Counted from the first letter of the stretch, positions 25,046 through 34,361 are shown. The stretch: DNA of 37,313 bases from Nitrosomicrobium frigidum (SeqCode) (GCA_023251115.1 JAHEZK010000010.1:1-37313), one strand, 5' to 3'. Numbers and translations are program-made. Notes: a model not told the origin generated them from the letters alone.

Positions 25046-26822
25046 AGACCTTTACCTCCTCAATGTTACCTTTGAACGAATCGGATAACTGCTTGTCTAT
25101 TTCTTCTAACTTTGAAATCTCCTCATCTGTAACTTCAAACTTTGCCCTTAATAGAGTGGTAATTATTGGCAGTGCTCTGATATCTGCTAAGGATTTTCCC
25201 TCTTTTAGAGCCTTTTGTGCTTCTTTGTAAAACTTTACCATCAATCTAACCAATTTCAATTGTTTCGCCGGACCACAATAAGTATCAACTTTATCAAAAG
25301 AGTTTTGTTGCAGTATCCCAATCTTTATCATTCTGGCAACTTCTAGAACAAGTTTCTCCTCGTCGGGAAGCGCCTCAGGTCCCAACAATCTAACAATTTC
25401 TTTTAGTGTATCCTCACGCTGCAATATATGATAGGACTCTGCTCTCAGATCATACCAATCAGGACTTACGTTTTCTTTCCACCACTTAGATATGTCTTCA
25501 AGATATCCAGAGTAAGACTGCATCCAATTAATTGACGGATAATGCCTTGAATATGCTAATCTGGTATCTAGCGCCCAAAAAGTCTTGATGAATCTAATTG
25601 TGTGAGTTGTTACTGGTTCGGTGAAGTCTGCTCCAGATGGAGATACTGCACCAACCAATGTCACGGATCCGGAACGATCTGGTGACCCAAGTGCTCTGAT
25701 TCGTCCTGCTCTTTCGTAAAATTCTGCGAGTCTTGAAGCCAAGTACGAAGGATAACCCTCTTCTGCTGGCATTTCTTCCAAACGACCTGACATCTCTCTG
25801 AGTGCCTCTGCCCATCTACTTGTAGAATCAGCCACAAGAACTACGTCATAGCCCATGTCCCGATAATACTCTGCCATAGTAACACCAGTGTAGATTGATG
25901 CCTCTCTAGCGGCAACAGGCATGTTACTAGTATTAGCTACAAGTACTGTTCTTTCCATTAATGGTCTCTGAGATCTGGGGTCAATTAAATGTGGGAATTC
26001 AACAAGAACTTCTGTCATTTCATTTCCTCGTTCTCCACAACCAATGTAGACTACAACCTTGGAATCTGCCCATTTAGCTATTTGATGTAGTGTAACAGTC
26101 TTACCTGTGCCAAATCCGCCTGGAATAGCACCCGTTCCACCTTTTGCTATAGGGAAATAAGTGTCAATGATTCTCTGACCGGTAACCAGCGGTACTGTAG
26201 GATCATATCTTTCTGCATATGGACGTGGTTTCCTAACTGGCCATTTATGATACATCTTTAATTGAATTTTATCTCCGTTCTTACTACTGGCCTGTCCAAT
26301 GACATGTTCTAAATCATACTCTCCTTCCTTGGCAATATCAGTAAGAGTCGACTCGGGATAATTTGGAGGCACCAATATTTTGTGAGTTAACAAAGGCGTT
26401 TCCTCTACTGTCCCAAGGACTGAACCTCCAAAAATAGTATCATCTTTTTTTACTAAGGGATTAAATTTGTATTTCTTCTTCATATCAACAGGGCTTGTAG
26501 TAATCCCTCTACCAATGAATGCTCCTGACTTTTCAGCAATCTCATCCAATGGTCTTTGTATACCATCATAAATTCTTCCAATAATTCCTGGACCGAGAAG
26601 GACTGAAAGTGGCTGACCCGTACCTATTACATCTTCTCCCGGTTTGAGGCCAGATGTTGATTCATAGACTTGAATAAACGCTACGTCTCCAGTTAATCTG
26701 ATAACTTCTCCAATTAGTTTTGAATCACCAACCTCCACCGTCTCATACATTTTTGCAGATGACATTCCATCAGCCTTAACTGCTGGACCGCTAACCCATA
26801 CTATTCTTCCTTTTACTACCAT
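25038..26822 (-). CDS. atpA: A/V-type ATP synthase catalytic subunit A
   Basis: A 594-residue catalytic subunit. The Walker A loop [11 protein letters not shown] is at about residue 234, the catalytic Glu follows in [12 protein letters not shown], and Walker B/arginine region reads [26 protein letters not shown]. The ~90-residue non-homologous insertion (residues ~110-200, between the barrel and nucleotide domain) that separates A/V-type A from F-type beta is present. The C-terminal helical domain includes LLREDTL-like and [13 protein letters not shown]. No intein is present; the frame runs uninterrupted. Its ATG directly follows the atpE stop, and its end overlaps the atpB start. Confidence 0.97.
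   Translation of the reverse strand: MVVKGRIVWVSGPAVKADGMSSAKMYETVEVGDSKLIGEVIRLTGDVAFIQVYESTSGLKPGEDVIGTGQPLSVLLGPGIIGRIYDGIQRPLDEIAEKSGAFIGRGITTSPVDMKKKYKFNPLVKKDDTIFGGSVLGTVEETPLLTHKILVPPNYPESTLTDIAKEGEYDLEHVIGQASSKNGDKIQLKMYHKWPVRKPRPYAERYDPTVPLVTGQRIIDTYFPIAKGGTGAIPGGFGTGKTVTLHQIAKWADSKVVVYIGCGERGNEMTEVLVEFPHLIDPRSQRPLMERTVLVANTSNMPVAAREASIYTGVTMAEYYRDMGYDVVLVADSTSRWAEALREMSGRLEEMPAEEGYPSYLASRLAEFYERAGRIRALGSPDRSGSVTLVGAVSPSGADFTEPVTTHTIRFIKTFWALDTRLAYSRHYPSINWMQSYSGYLEDISKWWKENVSPDWYDLRAESYHILQREDTLKEIVRLLGPEALPDEEKLVLEVARMIKIGILQQNSFDKVDTYCGPAKQLKLVRLMVKFYKEAQKALKEGKSLADIRALPIITTLLRAKFEVTDEEISKLEEIDKQLSDSFKGNIEEVKVSV
25054..25061 (-). promoter_or_regulatory. Strong Shine-Dalgarno sequence before the atpB CTG start
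   Basis: GAGGAGGT on the minus strand lies eight bases before the CTG at 25045 and inside the end of atpA. It is the strongest ribosome site seen in the window and decides the atpB start in favour of the CTG rather than the downstream ATG. Confidence 0.8.
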
Positions 26823-27434
26823 CTACTTTTTCTCCCCTCTAAGCAGTTGGACTATGGCTTTCCTTATTAAAGGTTTGAGACTTTCAATATTAGAATCCAG
26901 TGTGTTATCCAATGTCATTGTTCCGTCCACTGAAGTCGCTTTTATTCCGCCGATTATATCTAGAAAATCGTCGGATACACTTATTTTCATGTTTTTGCCG
27001 GTTGGTTCTTGTGAGGATATCTTCCTAACTAGCTTTTGGTCGGCTTTATTGCATTGTATGACAATATCAGAACCTAACTTTGAAACACTGTCCTGTATCA
27101 TCTTGGTCAGCAATTTTTCATAATTTTTTTCATTATTACTTTGGGCAAGTTTTTCTTTTGCTTTAGTAAAAATTTCATCAATTGCCGATTCGATTATGAT
27201 GAGCTCTTTGTTCCTGGCGTTTAAGGTGCTAGATCCTATTATTTGTCGTTTTAAATTTTCAGCCTGTTTTTTTGATGATTCAATAATAGCGTCATATTCA
27301 ACTTGAAGAGTGCTCTTGGAAGATTCTAAATTTTTTAATGAATTCTGAAGTGCAGAATCAATCTCAGAAATTAATTCTGATTCTTTTTGTGAAAGAACTT
27401 TATCAAGGGTTCTTTCTAAAGAATTTAAACTCAT
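26823..27434 (-). CDS. atpE: A/V-type ATP synthase subunit E (peripheral stalk)
   Basis: A 203-residue subunit E of normal length: a long N-terminal helix (LERTLDKVLSQKESELISEIDSALQ, residues ~6-30, continuing to ~100) followed by the globular C-terminal domain (VIQCNKADQKLVRKI, DIIGGIKATSVDGTMTLDNTLDSNIE). The DGxxxxDNTLxS motif in the tail is typical. It forms the peripheral stalk with subunit H/G. It is the first gene of the minus-strand operon and abuts atpA with no gap. Confidence 0.93.
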   Translation of the reverse strand: MSLNSLERTLDKVLSQKESELISEIDSALQNSLKNLESSKSTLQVEYDAIIESSKKQAENLKRQIIGSSTLNARNKELIIIESAIDEIFTKAKEKLAQSNNEKNYEKLLTKMIQDSVSKLGSDIVIQCNKADQKLVRKISSQEPTGKNMKISVSDDFLDIIGGIKATSVDGTMTLDNTLDSNIESLKPLIRKAIVQLLRGEKK

Positions 27435-27590
27435 TCATTGACTTTTTCAGAACTACGTGATTTTAATCTTTTGATGGGATCCCAAGTAAAAGAAAAATAA
27501 TTTAGGTAGCTTGTCTGAATTTCGGATAAACCGTTATCATGTGAATATCAGTTGGAATCATAATTCACTTTTGCGTTTGGTATAATGTAA

Positions 27591-28229
27591 CTATAAACCC
27601 CTGCATACTTCGCAGGTAAATGTTCCTTCAGAATACATTAGCACATCTGACCATTCTCCACATTCATCACAATATCCAGACACAGTAGATGCCGGTCTAC
27701 CAATCTCCCCTCTAATCATGGCAGCCTTTTCTGACACTACATCGACTAGTTCTGGAGTTACAGCGATAACGTCGGAACTTGAAATTATTCCTGCTAATCT
27801 GTCTTTGTAAACAACGCCCAATCTCTTGATATTATTTTTTCTTAATATCCGTGCGGCTTCAGTTATACCTTCTCCTGCTTCGACGGTGTGAATTGGTTGC
27901 ATTACTTTTTCTGCCTCAACAGATGATGGCTCCAAATTGCTCGCCACAACCTTTGATACAACGTCCCAATCAGTGACAATTCCGACGGGTTTTTCATTTT
28001 CAGTTATAATTACACTGCCAATAGTATGCTCTTTCATTTTCATTGCGATGTCAGCAATGTTATCGCTTTGAATAGCTGTGATTACGGGGCTGTTCATAAT
28101 ATCCCTTACAAGCACTCTTGTCGTCATGTTTGCATCTGTATTTTCAACTAGTTTTTTTGCCACAATATAATTTAGGATATTTGGTTTAATTATCTTTCTA
28201 ATCTCCATCTGTACAATTTGATCGTTCAA
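27591..28229 (-). CDS. CBS-domain pair protein with C-terminal zinc ribbon
   Basis: A 212-residue protein with two CBS domains: one from RDIMNSPVITAIQ (~45) to GIVTDWDVVSKV, the other from EKVMQPIHTVEAG (~107) to GIISSSDVIAV. CBS pairs typically bind adenosyl nucleotides and act as energy sensors. The C-terminus (~187-212) holds CDEC...CEVC, a four-cysteine zinc ribbon. This CBS-plus-ribbon layout occurs in archaeal proteins of unknown target. The N-terminus may begin at the MTTR Met (~36) instead. It lies 45 bases downstream of the NFACT gene and 157 upstream of atpE on the same strand. Confidence 0.88.
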   Translation of the reverse strand: MNDQIVQMEIRKIIKPNILNYIVAKKLVENTDANMTTRVLVRDIMNSPVITAIQSDNIADIAMKMKEHTIGSVIITENEKPVGIVTDWDVVSKVVASNLEPSSVEAEKVMQPIHTVEAGEGITEAARILRKNNIKRLGVVYKDRLAGIISSSDVIAVTPELVDVVSEKAAMIRGEIGRPASTVSGYCDECGEWSDVLMYSEGTFTCEVCRGL

Positions 28230-28274
28230 AAAGATGGGGAGGTAAAAAAATAGATTTCACTAACTTAATTCCAT

Positions 28275-30254
28275 TCATTCGTTGACATTATCATTGATGG
28301 CTTGTCCCCTTTCCGCTCGCTCTATTTTGGATTGTCCTGGAGGCAGCATTCTTATAAATTCATCCAAGGATATCTTTTTACAATATTCTGCCAGACCCTG
28401 ATCAAATTCAGAAATTGCTCTTACGAATTCACTTTTAACTTTCTTTGCAAGATTCATCGGATCGGTCCCACCAGGTAACAATGAGGCAAATACCAAGCTT
28501 CGTTTTCTGACAGCATTCAAGGGTCCACAAACAATTGAATATTTTTTTTCAATCTGTATCAGCCCTATTGAAAGTTTTAATTCAATACCTTTGCAAAAAT
28601 TTCTCTTTCCTTCAATGACAAAAGAGCCTTTTGGAAGAAATTGACCCGTTGGCGCTCCTTTCTTTACCTGATTAGGGAATACCCAGTACGCATCTCCGCT
28701 TGATAATCCCTCCTTCCACGCTCTGCTAAATGATATTGTTGCTTGGGCAGCCTCCTCGACATAGCTGCTATCTTGTTTTTCTTGATTGTTAACATTCTTT
28801 ACTAGGAAAAAAGGCGAACCGTGAATTTCTGCATGAAAGATAATATCATTTTCAGTCATGTACTTACGAATAATGGCAGAATTTGAAGACGCATCTCTAC
28901 CACCTATTACTAAATATCCATCACTAGTAACAAACCAACGATATCTCTCATACCACTGTTTTGATTCTAATTTACTGAATTGAATTTTTTCATGAATTTT
29001 TTGTGTTTGATTTTGTAGTTTTTCAACTCTTAATCTCAGCTCTTCACTAGCTTTGTCTATGTTGATAGCTCCTCGCTCCAATTCTTTCGCTCTGGAAAAC
29101 AATAGGGATGAAAATTTTGGGATACTTGATTCAAACTTGATTCGTTCATTCTGTATATTCCAATAAGTAATGCCATTTTCCTTTACAGTCTCAGAGTCAT
29201 TATTTTCCAAGAGGCTTCTAACCGCACTATCGTTCATATCTTCAATACCCATTGAAGAAAGATTCATTAGTTCATGGGCAACTCTTCTAAGATTTTGTGA
29301 TCTAGTAATTACTTGCGTTTTAGCTTTGTTTTGTTCTTCTAAATCATGTTCAAGTTCCAAAATTTTTCTGTCCGTTTCTTCGGTCTTCAGACTCCTCCCG
29401 ATCGAAATTATTTCGTTACTAAGTACTTGATCTATTCCATCCATGTATGATTCAATCTTCTTGGCGATAGAGTCTCCTGACATTACAATAGGTGATGCAT
29501 CAATTGCTAAACCGAGTTTGTCTACAATAATTGATGGTTCATGATTTGTTTCATCTATGACTTTATTTGTAATTTCTTTGGTCTTATCATAAATAATCCC
29601 TACATCATTATCGCTAAGGTTGTTTGCATACTTTGCGCTAATTCCCGAAGGTAGTAATATTTCTTCTACGTACTTTCTTGGTAAAGATGTACATTTGGCT
29701 AACCATCTTACTAAATCCGTATTTTCTGGTTGCGTGTCCCTGCTCTTTTTCATGCCTTCGAAGGAAATTTGAAAAACGTCTTCACCTCTATTTGGTGGCA
29801 GAACATATTCTAGCCCAGTCTTCAATATTCTGTGCCTTACTTCGACAGGATTCAGAATCCAAAGTATCTTCATCGATTCATCGCATAAAATGATATTACC
29901 CTTTCCGAAAATTTCAACTACTAATTTCCTTTCTTTATCATCTTTATTTATAAAATGAAGAAAGAAAATTCTCTCGCTTCCAGGCTGCGATACAGAGTTT
30001 ATTTTAGCCCTTTCAATTTCGCGACTTAATATGCTTAGAAGCTGGTTCTCTTCCATTTGCTTGTATTTCTTGCTTGTAATCCATATCCCCTTGGTTGAAA
30101 CAATAAGATTGATATCCGACTCCGTGGGATGATGTAATTTCAAAAGAATCGAATTTTTCGTAATAGAGGAGATATTACTAACGTAGTAACTAGACGTTAT
30201 CTTTGAACTAATCTTGTTTACGAGGTAATGAAGCTCAATACCTGATAATTCCAT
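28275..30254 (-). CDS. rqcH: NFACT/RqcH-family ribosome quality-control protein
   Basis: A 659-residue archaeal NFACT protein (Rqc2/NEMF/RqcH; formerly fibronectin-binding FbpA-like). Residues ~1-210 are NFACT-N (MELSGIELHYLVNKI, VVEIFGKGNIILCD, ILNPVEVRHRILKTGLEY), followed by a helix-hairpin-helix and long coiled coils (~300-450), then the NFACT-R core (WYERYRWFVTSDGYLVIGGRDASSNSAIIRKYM, GSPFFLVKN) and NFACT-C. The family binds obstructed large subunits with peptidyl-tRNA and in bacteria directs alanine tailing; archaeal homologues are thought similar. At the position of the conserved Asp-Arg tRNA motif it reads Glu94-Arg95. It is divergent from the EMC6-like gene with a likely TATA about 32 bases before the ATG. 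Confidence 0.93.
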   Translation of the reverse strand: MELSGIELHYLVNKISSKITSSYYVSNISSITKNSILLKLHHPTESDINLIVSTKGIWITSKKYKQMEENQLLSILSREIERAKINSVSQPGSERIFFLHFINKDDKERKLVVEIFGKGNIILCDESMKILWILNPVEVRHRILKTGLEYVLPPNRGEDVFQISFEGMKKSRDTQPENTDLVRWLAKCTSLPRKYVEEILLPSGISAKYANNLSDNDVGIIYDKTKEITNKVIDETNHEPSIIVDKLGLAIDASPIVMSGDSIAKKIESYMDGIDQVLSNEIISIGRSLKTEETDRKILELEHDLEEQNKAKTQVITRSQNLRRVAHELMNLSSMGIEDMNDSAVRSLLENNDSETVKENGITYWNIQNERIKFESSIPKFSSLLFSRAKELERGAINIDKASEELRLRVEKLQNQTQKIHEKIQFSKLESKQWYERYRWFVTSDGYLVIGGRDASSNSAIIRKYMTENDIIFHAEIHGSPFFLVKNVNNQEKQDSSYVEEAAQATISFSRAWKEGLSSGDAYWVFPNQVKKGAPTGQFLPKGSFVIEGKRNFCKGIELKLSIGLIQIEKKYSIVCGPLNAVRKRSLVFASLLPGGTDPMNLAKKVKSEFVRAISEFDQGLAEYCKKISLDEFIRMLPPGQSKIERAERGQAINDNVNE

Positions 30255-30350
30255 ATAAGTGATTTTAACGAGGATGAATATTAATTAAAATAAAAAATTC
30301 AAATTTACAATCGAAAGGAATTAAACCTGCATTTAATGTGAAAAAAGTAA

Positions 30351-30632
30351 TTGGAACAAATCGATAAGATATATTATATGAGAGCCTTGACAGGCGTAAT
30401 CTGCGGTGTTATCCTTGGTTTTATCCTTAATCCTTCAAACTACTCGGCGTCCATGCCCATAATAATAGCCCTTGGACTATTTTTCTATATTATGTCGTAT
30501 GTCATTGCAAAAAGAATTGGCTTGAGAGTAAAGACTGAAGACAGGAAAAAAATTCCTACCAATGGGATCTTTCCATTTATCTTTTTGCTATTAATGTTCA
30601 TGATTGTTACATATACTGGTTTACACGCATGA
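30351..30632 (+). CDS. EMC6-like small membrane protein
   Basis: A 93-residue protein with three predicted helices: ALTGVICGVILGFIL (~11-25), MPIIIALGLFFYIMSYVIA (~36-54) and FIFLLLMFMIVTYTGL (~75-91), and a polar segment KRIGLRVKTEDRKK between the second and third. The RALTGVICGVILG start and three-helix layout resemble the archaeal EMC6-like family, related to the eukaryotic membrane insertion complex subunit EMC6. This assignment is from pattern memory. Function in archaea would be membrane protein insertion. The start is TTG at 30351; no ATG is available upstream. Confidence 0.6.
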   Translation: MEQIDKIYYMRALTGVICGVILGFILNPSNYSASMPIIIALGLFFYIMSYVIAKRIGLRVKTEDRKKIPTNGIFPFIFLLLMFMIVTYTGLHA

Positions 30633-30677
30633 GAGAACGGTTTAAAAGAATTTGATTCAAAAGTTCATGTAGACACA

Positions 30678-31265
30678 ATGATATGGAACTATTCAACGCC
30701 AGGCATACCGGATGAATTGTTTGAAAGGTCAGAGAAGGTCCCCATCACAAAAGAGGAGATACGCTCAATCGTATTGAGTAAATTACGCCTCAGGAGTGGC
30801 TATTCTGTTATTGATGTAGGATCCGGGAGTGGTAGTATTACCGTAGAGGTTTGCCTTCAAGTAAATTCTAAAAATGTATATGCAATTGATGCGGATAAAA
30901 ACGCCATAGAATTAACAAGGAAAAATCTGGATAAATTTGGGGTGTCCGCGAATCTAATTCATTCCAAGGCAGAAGAAATCTTACCTTCATTGCCAACCGT
31001 TAATGCAATCGTTATAGGGGGAACAAAGGGTAAAACTGAAAAAATTATCGAGCTTTGTGTATCTAAATTAAGGAAGGACGGAAGATTAGTCATTGACACC
31101 ATCCTGATTGAAACAATGTACAAAGCCCTAAAGTCCCTCAAGAAGCAAAAAATGCACGAAATTGAAGTTACTCAAGTCATAATATCAAAAGGGAAAGATT
31201 TTCCAAGCGGGACAATGCTTGTTTCTAGAAATCCAATTCTGATTTTGTCTGCAACTAAAATGTAA
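30678..31265 (+). CDS. cbiT: Cobalt-precorrin-6B (C15) methyltransferase/decarboxylase, CbiT
   Basis: A 195-residue class I SAM methyltransferase. The Gly-rich SAM motif VIDVGSGSGSITVE (~46-58) and the acid loop VYAIDADKNAIELTRKNL (~70) are clear, and the N-terminal GIPDELFERSEKVPITKEEIRSI is diagnostic for CbiT. It methylates C15 and decarboxylates the C12 acetate in the cobalt-early (anaerobic) cobalamin pathway. It is the first gene of the cbiT-cbiL-cbiF run, 101 bases before cbiL; TTTAAAAG near 30640 is a possible TATA element. Confidence 0.92.
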   Translation: MIWNYSTPGIPDELFERSEKVPITKEEIRSIVLSKLRLRSGYSVIDVGSGSGSITVEVCLQVNSKNVYAIDADKNAIELTRKNLDKFGVSANLIHSKAEEILPSLPTVNAIVIGGTKGKTEKIIELCVSKLRKDGRLVIDTILIETMYKALKSLKKQKMHEIEVTQVIISKGKDFPSGTMLVSRNPILILSATKM

Positions 31266-31334
31266 ACTACCCATTTTAGTGATTCACCGTATCTGCTTTG
31301 TCCTGAGTTGAACCTACAGCTAGCTGCATCTTTA

Positions 31335-31344
31335 CTTTAAATAA
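31335..31344 (+). promoter_or_regulatory. TATA box of cbiL
   Basis: CTTTAAATAA is centred about 28 bases before the cbiL ATG at 31367, so cbiL may also be transcribed from its own leaderless-type promoter besides reading through from cbiT. Confidence 0.5.
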
Positions 31345-31366
31345 CTCATTTTTTACAACTGAAAAC

Positions 31367-32089
31367 ATGAAGCTTTCATGCATAGGGTGTGGACCTGGCG
31401 ATCCGGATTTGCTGACAGTGAAAGCCGTGGATAGGATCAAGAATGCAAATGCCATATTTACTCCGACCTCCAAGGAAGGCAAGCCTAGCATTGCTTTATC
31501 AATAGTAAAAAAATACGTAGACGAAGCAACCACCAGTATTACAAACCTTATATTTCCTATGATAAAGGATAAAGATTCTCTAAAATTACAGTGGAAAACA
31601 AATTCGCAGTTAATAGCTGAAGCTGTGCTTTCTGGAAAAAAATGCGTATACTTGACTGTAGGCGATCCTTCTTTATACAGTACCTGGAATTATCTTCACA
31701 AAGAATTCAGGCAAAACTATAATGATATAGAAATTGAAATCATCCCCGGAGTTCCGTCATTTTTTGCATTCGCAGCCCAGGCAAAAATGAGTCTTGTGGA
31801 AGGTGATCAAACTCTTGGTATCGTTCCTGCATGCTATGACTTGGATAAAATAAGACATACCGTGGCATCATGTGATTCAATAATTTTTCTTAAGGATGGA
31901 AGATACTTCGATAGCGTGGTAGAAATTCTCTATGAAACCGGTTTTAACGATAATTCTGTCATTACTATAGCTCAGGACGTATCTGTGGATGAAGAAATTT
32001 TAGAAACAAAGAAATTAAAAGATTTACGAAACACAAAAAATCCCGCTGGCAAGTATTTTTCAATAATGGTGGCTAGAAAAAATGATTGA
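31367..32089 (+). CDS. cbiL: Cobalt-factor II C20-methyltransferase, CbiL
   Basis: A 240-residue tetrapyrrole methylase. The family signature is at the N-terminus (CIGCGPGDPDLLTVKAV, ~4-20), with VYLTVGDPSLYSTWNYL (~100-116) and IEIIPGVPSFFAFAAQA (~127-143), the C20-methylase subgroup pattern. It methylates factor II at C20 with SAM in the anaerobic cobalamin route. Length is typical (~230-240). It ends eight bases inside cbiF, implying coupled translation. Confidence 0.93.
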   Translation: MKLSCIGCGPGDPDLLTVKAVDRIKNANAIFTPTSKEGKPSIALSIVKKYVDEATTSITNLIFPMIKDKDSLKLQWKTNSQLIAEAVLSGKKCVYLTVGDPSLYSTWNYLHKEFRQNYNDIEIEIIPGVPSFFAFAAQAKMSLVEGDQTLGIVPACYDLDKIRHTVASCDSIIFLKDGRYFDSVVEILYETGFNDNSVITIAQDVSVDEEILETKKLKDLRNTKNPAGKYFSIMVARKND

Positions 32090-32870
32090 ACCTAACACTA
32101 TTTACTTTGTTGGGTCGGGACCAGGAGATCCTGAGCTTATCACGCTGAGAGCAAAAAAATTATTGGAAAATGCAGATGTCATCGTATATTCGGGTTCGTT
32201 ACTCAACCCAAAACTCCTTGAATACGCCAAAAAAGATGCGGTCCTTCATGACGCAGCTCTAATAGATAGAAACAAGATTTATGAAATATTAAGGGATTCG
32301 ACCAAGCAAGGAAAACTTGCTATTCGTTTTCACGACGGAGATCCAGCACTATTTAGCACAATAAGGGAACAAATTGATAAACTGGATACAGACGGCTTAC
32401 GTTGTAAAGTTGTTCCAGGAATAACCGCCATCTTAGGTGCAGCCTCTTCACTAAATTTAGAATTAACTCTACCCGGAATTACTCAAACTCTTATTATTAC
32501 GAGGGCAGAGCTTAGGACTCCTGTTCCAGATCGAGAAAGAATATCTAACTTGGCTACGCACGGTGCCACTATGGCCTTTTATCTAAGTGTTCATCTGATA
32601 AGAAACATTGTGGATGAATTACTTAGGGGAGGAGTCTATCAAACTTCAACTCCTGTTGCCGTCATTTACCGTGCTACGTGGGACGATGAGAAAATAATAG
32701 TTGGAACTCTTGACAACATTGCTGAAAAGGTGAATGAGGCCAAGATAACCAAGACAGCAATAATTATCGTTGGAAATGTTATTAACCCAAGTAGCTACGA
32801 ATTTTCAAAGGTTTACGATCCACAATTCACACATGGCTATAGGAAAGCTAATACTGATAGTTCTGAATAA
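32082..32870 (+). CDS. cbiF: Cobalt-precorrin-4 C11-methyltransferase, CbiF
   Basis: A 262-residue tetrapyrrole methylase of the CbiF/CobM type. Landmarks are VGSGPGDPELITLRA (~9-23), VIVYSGSLLNPKLLEY, IRFHDGDPALFSTIREQ and VVPGITAILGAASSL, with LTLPGITQTLIITRAELRTPVP, the C11-methylase hallmark. It methylates precorrin-4 at C11 before ring contraction is resolved by CbiG. Start ATG overlaps the cbiL end. Other cobalamin genes must lie outside the window. Confidence 0.95.
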   Translation: MIEPNTIYFVGSGPGDPELITLRAKKLLENADVIVYSGSLLNPKLLEYAKKDAVLHDAALIDRNKIYEILRDSTKQGKLAIRFHDGDPALFSTIREQIDKLDTDGLRCKVVPGITAILGAASSLNLELTLPGITQTLIITRAELRTPVPDRERISNLATHGATMAFYLSVHLIRNIVDELLRGGVYQTSTPVAVIYRATWDDEKIIVGTLDNIAEKVNEAKITKTAIIIVGNVINPSSYEFSKVYDPQFTHGYRKANTDSSE

Positions 32871-32938
32871 TACCGTAGTAGGTAACAATTCTAATGTTGG
32901 TTTGTTTTAAGGCTCTACCAGCACGACAAAATGCACGT

Positions 32939-33157
32939 CTAGAAGATTTCCTCGTCCTTTCTCATCCCACCCAGACCAGCCTTAACTTTTGATGCGCACT
33001 CTATACATAGGTCCTCAGAAAATGGAAAGCTCTTCACGCATTCTTTGCATACCGGTTTTCCACAACTAGGGCATTCCTTAGTAGATGTCTGTGTGTTACA
33101 CAAGGTGCAAATATTATTCTTCATTATCATAATTACGGTCTCTAAGGCTAAAAGCAT
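32939..33157 (-). CDS. Small zinc-finger protein
   Basis: A 72-residue protein from ATG 33157, or 61 residues from the later in-frame ATG at 33124 (MKNNICTLCN). It is built around paired cysteines: CTLC, CPSC, CKEC and CIEC, eight in all, spaced to bind two zinc ions in a B-box/RING-like or treble-clef fashion. A short basic and acidic tail (MRKDEEIF) follows. The TATA-like TTATTAAATTAG near 33190 favours the first ATG. Small multi-Cys zinc proteins of this type are common in Thaumarchaeota but their partners are unknown. Confidence 0.7.
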   Translation of the reverse strand: MLLALETVIMIMKNNICTLCNTQTSTKECPSCGKPVCKECVKSFPFSEDLCIECASKVKAGLGGMRKDEEIF

Positions 33158-33257
33158 ATCGCAACTTATGCCGTATTGGGAAGAACTAATTTAATAATTC
33201 AAAATAAAATACTAGAAAAAAATTGTCAAATATAAAAGTCACTGGCTTTACTTTTAT

Positions 33258-33566
33258 TCAAGATAATGGAATTCTTGAGATTTCTTTATGATCGATATTG
33301 GACCAAGCGCCCATTGGCATTGGATTCTCTTTTGTCTCTGATTTCTTTATTCCAGTTATTTCATTAATGATAACTTCAGTGGCGCGCATTGGAGGCCAAG
33401 CCATCGCAACATATTCACCGATATTACCAGTTTTTTCTAATGAGGCGGGCAGTAACTTTTCCTCTGAAAAACCCATTGAGACAAGTTTATGCTTTAGAGT
33501 ATCTATCAGATCACGCTGTCCATGTACAATTAAATGAACAGGCTTTGAATAATCAATTGTCGACAT
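33258..33566 (-). CDS. Hypothetical protein
   Basis: A 102-residue soluble protein opening MSTIDYSKPVHLIVHGQRDLI with a possible beta-alpha start, then FSEEKLLPASLEKTGNIGEYVAMAWPPMRATEVIINEITG. No family is recognised. The ordered pattern of strands and helices and the absence of low complexity support a real gene. It is divergent from the gene at 33637 with about 70 bases between starts, so the two share a promoter region. Confidence 0.65.
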   Translation of the reverse strand: MSTIDYSKPVHLIVHGQRDLIDTLKHKLVSMGFSEEKLLPASLEKTGNIGEYVAMAWPPMRATEVIINEITGIKKSETKENPMPMGAWSNIDHKEISRIPLS

Positions 33567-33636
33567 TTAACTAAGTCTCCTCTCATTCACTCCTATAAAC
33601 ATAATTGTCTAAATAATATTGCTGACAAGTATCGTC

Positions 33637-34239
33637 ATGTCACACTTCGATCTTCATATGACAATGATCTTCCCTGAAGACATTTCAGATAGGATTTCCG
33701 CCTTTATGGGAGGAAGTCTCGACTTTCCTTTTGTTAGGAAGGATGAATTAATATCACTTTTATATCTATTCGGAAGAAATAACCCAGTACTCTCTCATCC
33801 CGACAAAGTTCTTGCAGTTGCAAACAAGACTATTGAAACATTAGAGCATAGCATGGAAAAGTACAAAAATGGTCCAACGTCTTTATTCGATTCAGAATTT
33901 GTCCGAGATAATTACATACGTAGGCAATTACAAATAACTGTTGATAAAAATAAAAATCATCACAAAGTTATATCCGAAATAAATGATAAGGGAATTATAA
34001 ATGACCCCGTAATATTATCTGAATGTTTTTCACAGCATGTGTCATTCTATAACCAAAAGTATTCATTTTTCTTTTATGGACCGCTAAAGGATAATGAATT
34101 GATACATGACCTTCGCAGTCAGTTATCGGGCAGAATAGTTATGCTTGGATACAATAAGAAACAAGACGAACTACCATTCGAGCACCCCATAATTCCACTA
34201 TACGTGTGGGCAAGAGAAAACCTTCTCAAAAGTTCCTAG
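33637..34239 (+). CDS. Hypothetical protein
   Basis: A 200-residue soluble protein with start chosen at ATG 33637 (MSHFDLHMTMIFPEDISDRI); a TTG 18 bases upstream is the alternative. The N-terminal half is helical (KVLAVANKTIETLEHSMEKYK), the C-terminal half has FFFYGPLKDNELIHDLRSQLSGRIVMLGYNKK. It has no signal peptide, membrane segment or cysteine cluster. No family is recognised. It is divergent from the gene ending at 33566. Confidence 0.65.
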   Translation: MSHFDLHMTMIFPEDISDRISAFMGGSLDFPFVRKDELISLLYLFGRNNPVLSHPDKVLAVANKTIETLEHSMEKYKNGPTSLFDSEFVRDNYIRRQLQITVDKNKNHHKVISEINDKGIINDPVILSECFSQHVSFYNQKYSFFFYGPLKDNELIHDLRSQLSGRIVMLGYNKKQDELPFEHPIIPLYVWARENLLKSS

Positions 34240-34361
34240 AGTAAATAAATGAAAATGTCCAATAACAGATCCACAAAATAATCATTTAATCTACAAGATC
34301 GAATGCTAAATGTAGTGGAAGACCTAATATGCCCTTAGCCTTTATATTTATTAGTTACCAA

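Noticed and set aside
25038-26822. Intein or insertion in atpA
   Set aside because: The catalytic loop is uninterrupted and the length (594 residues) is normal for the subunit.
31276-31533. Minus-strand 85-residue frame over the start of cbiL
   Set aside because: It is antisense to the conserved N-terminal signature of cbiL and has no support of its own.
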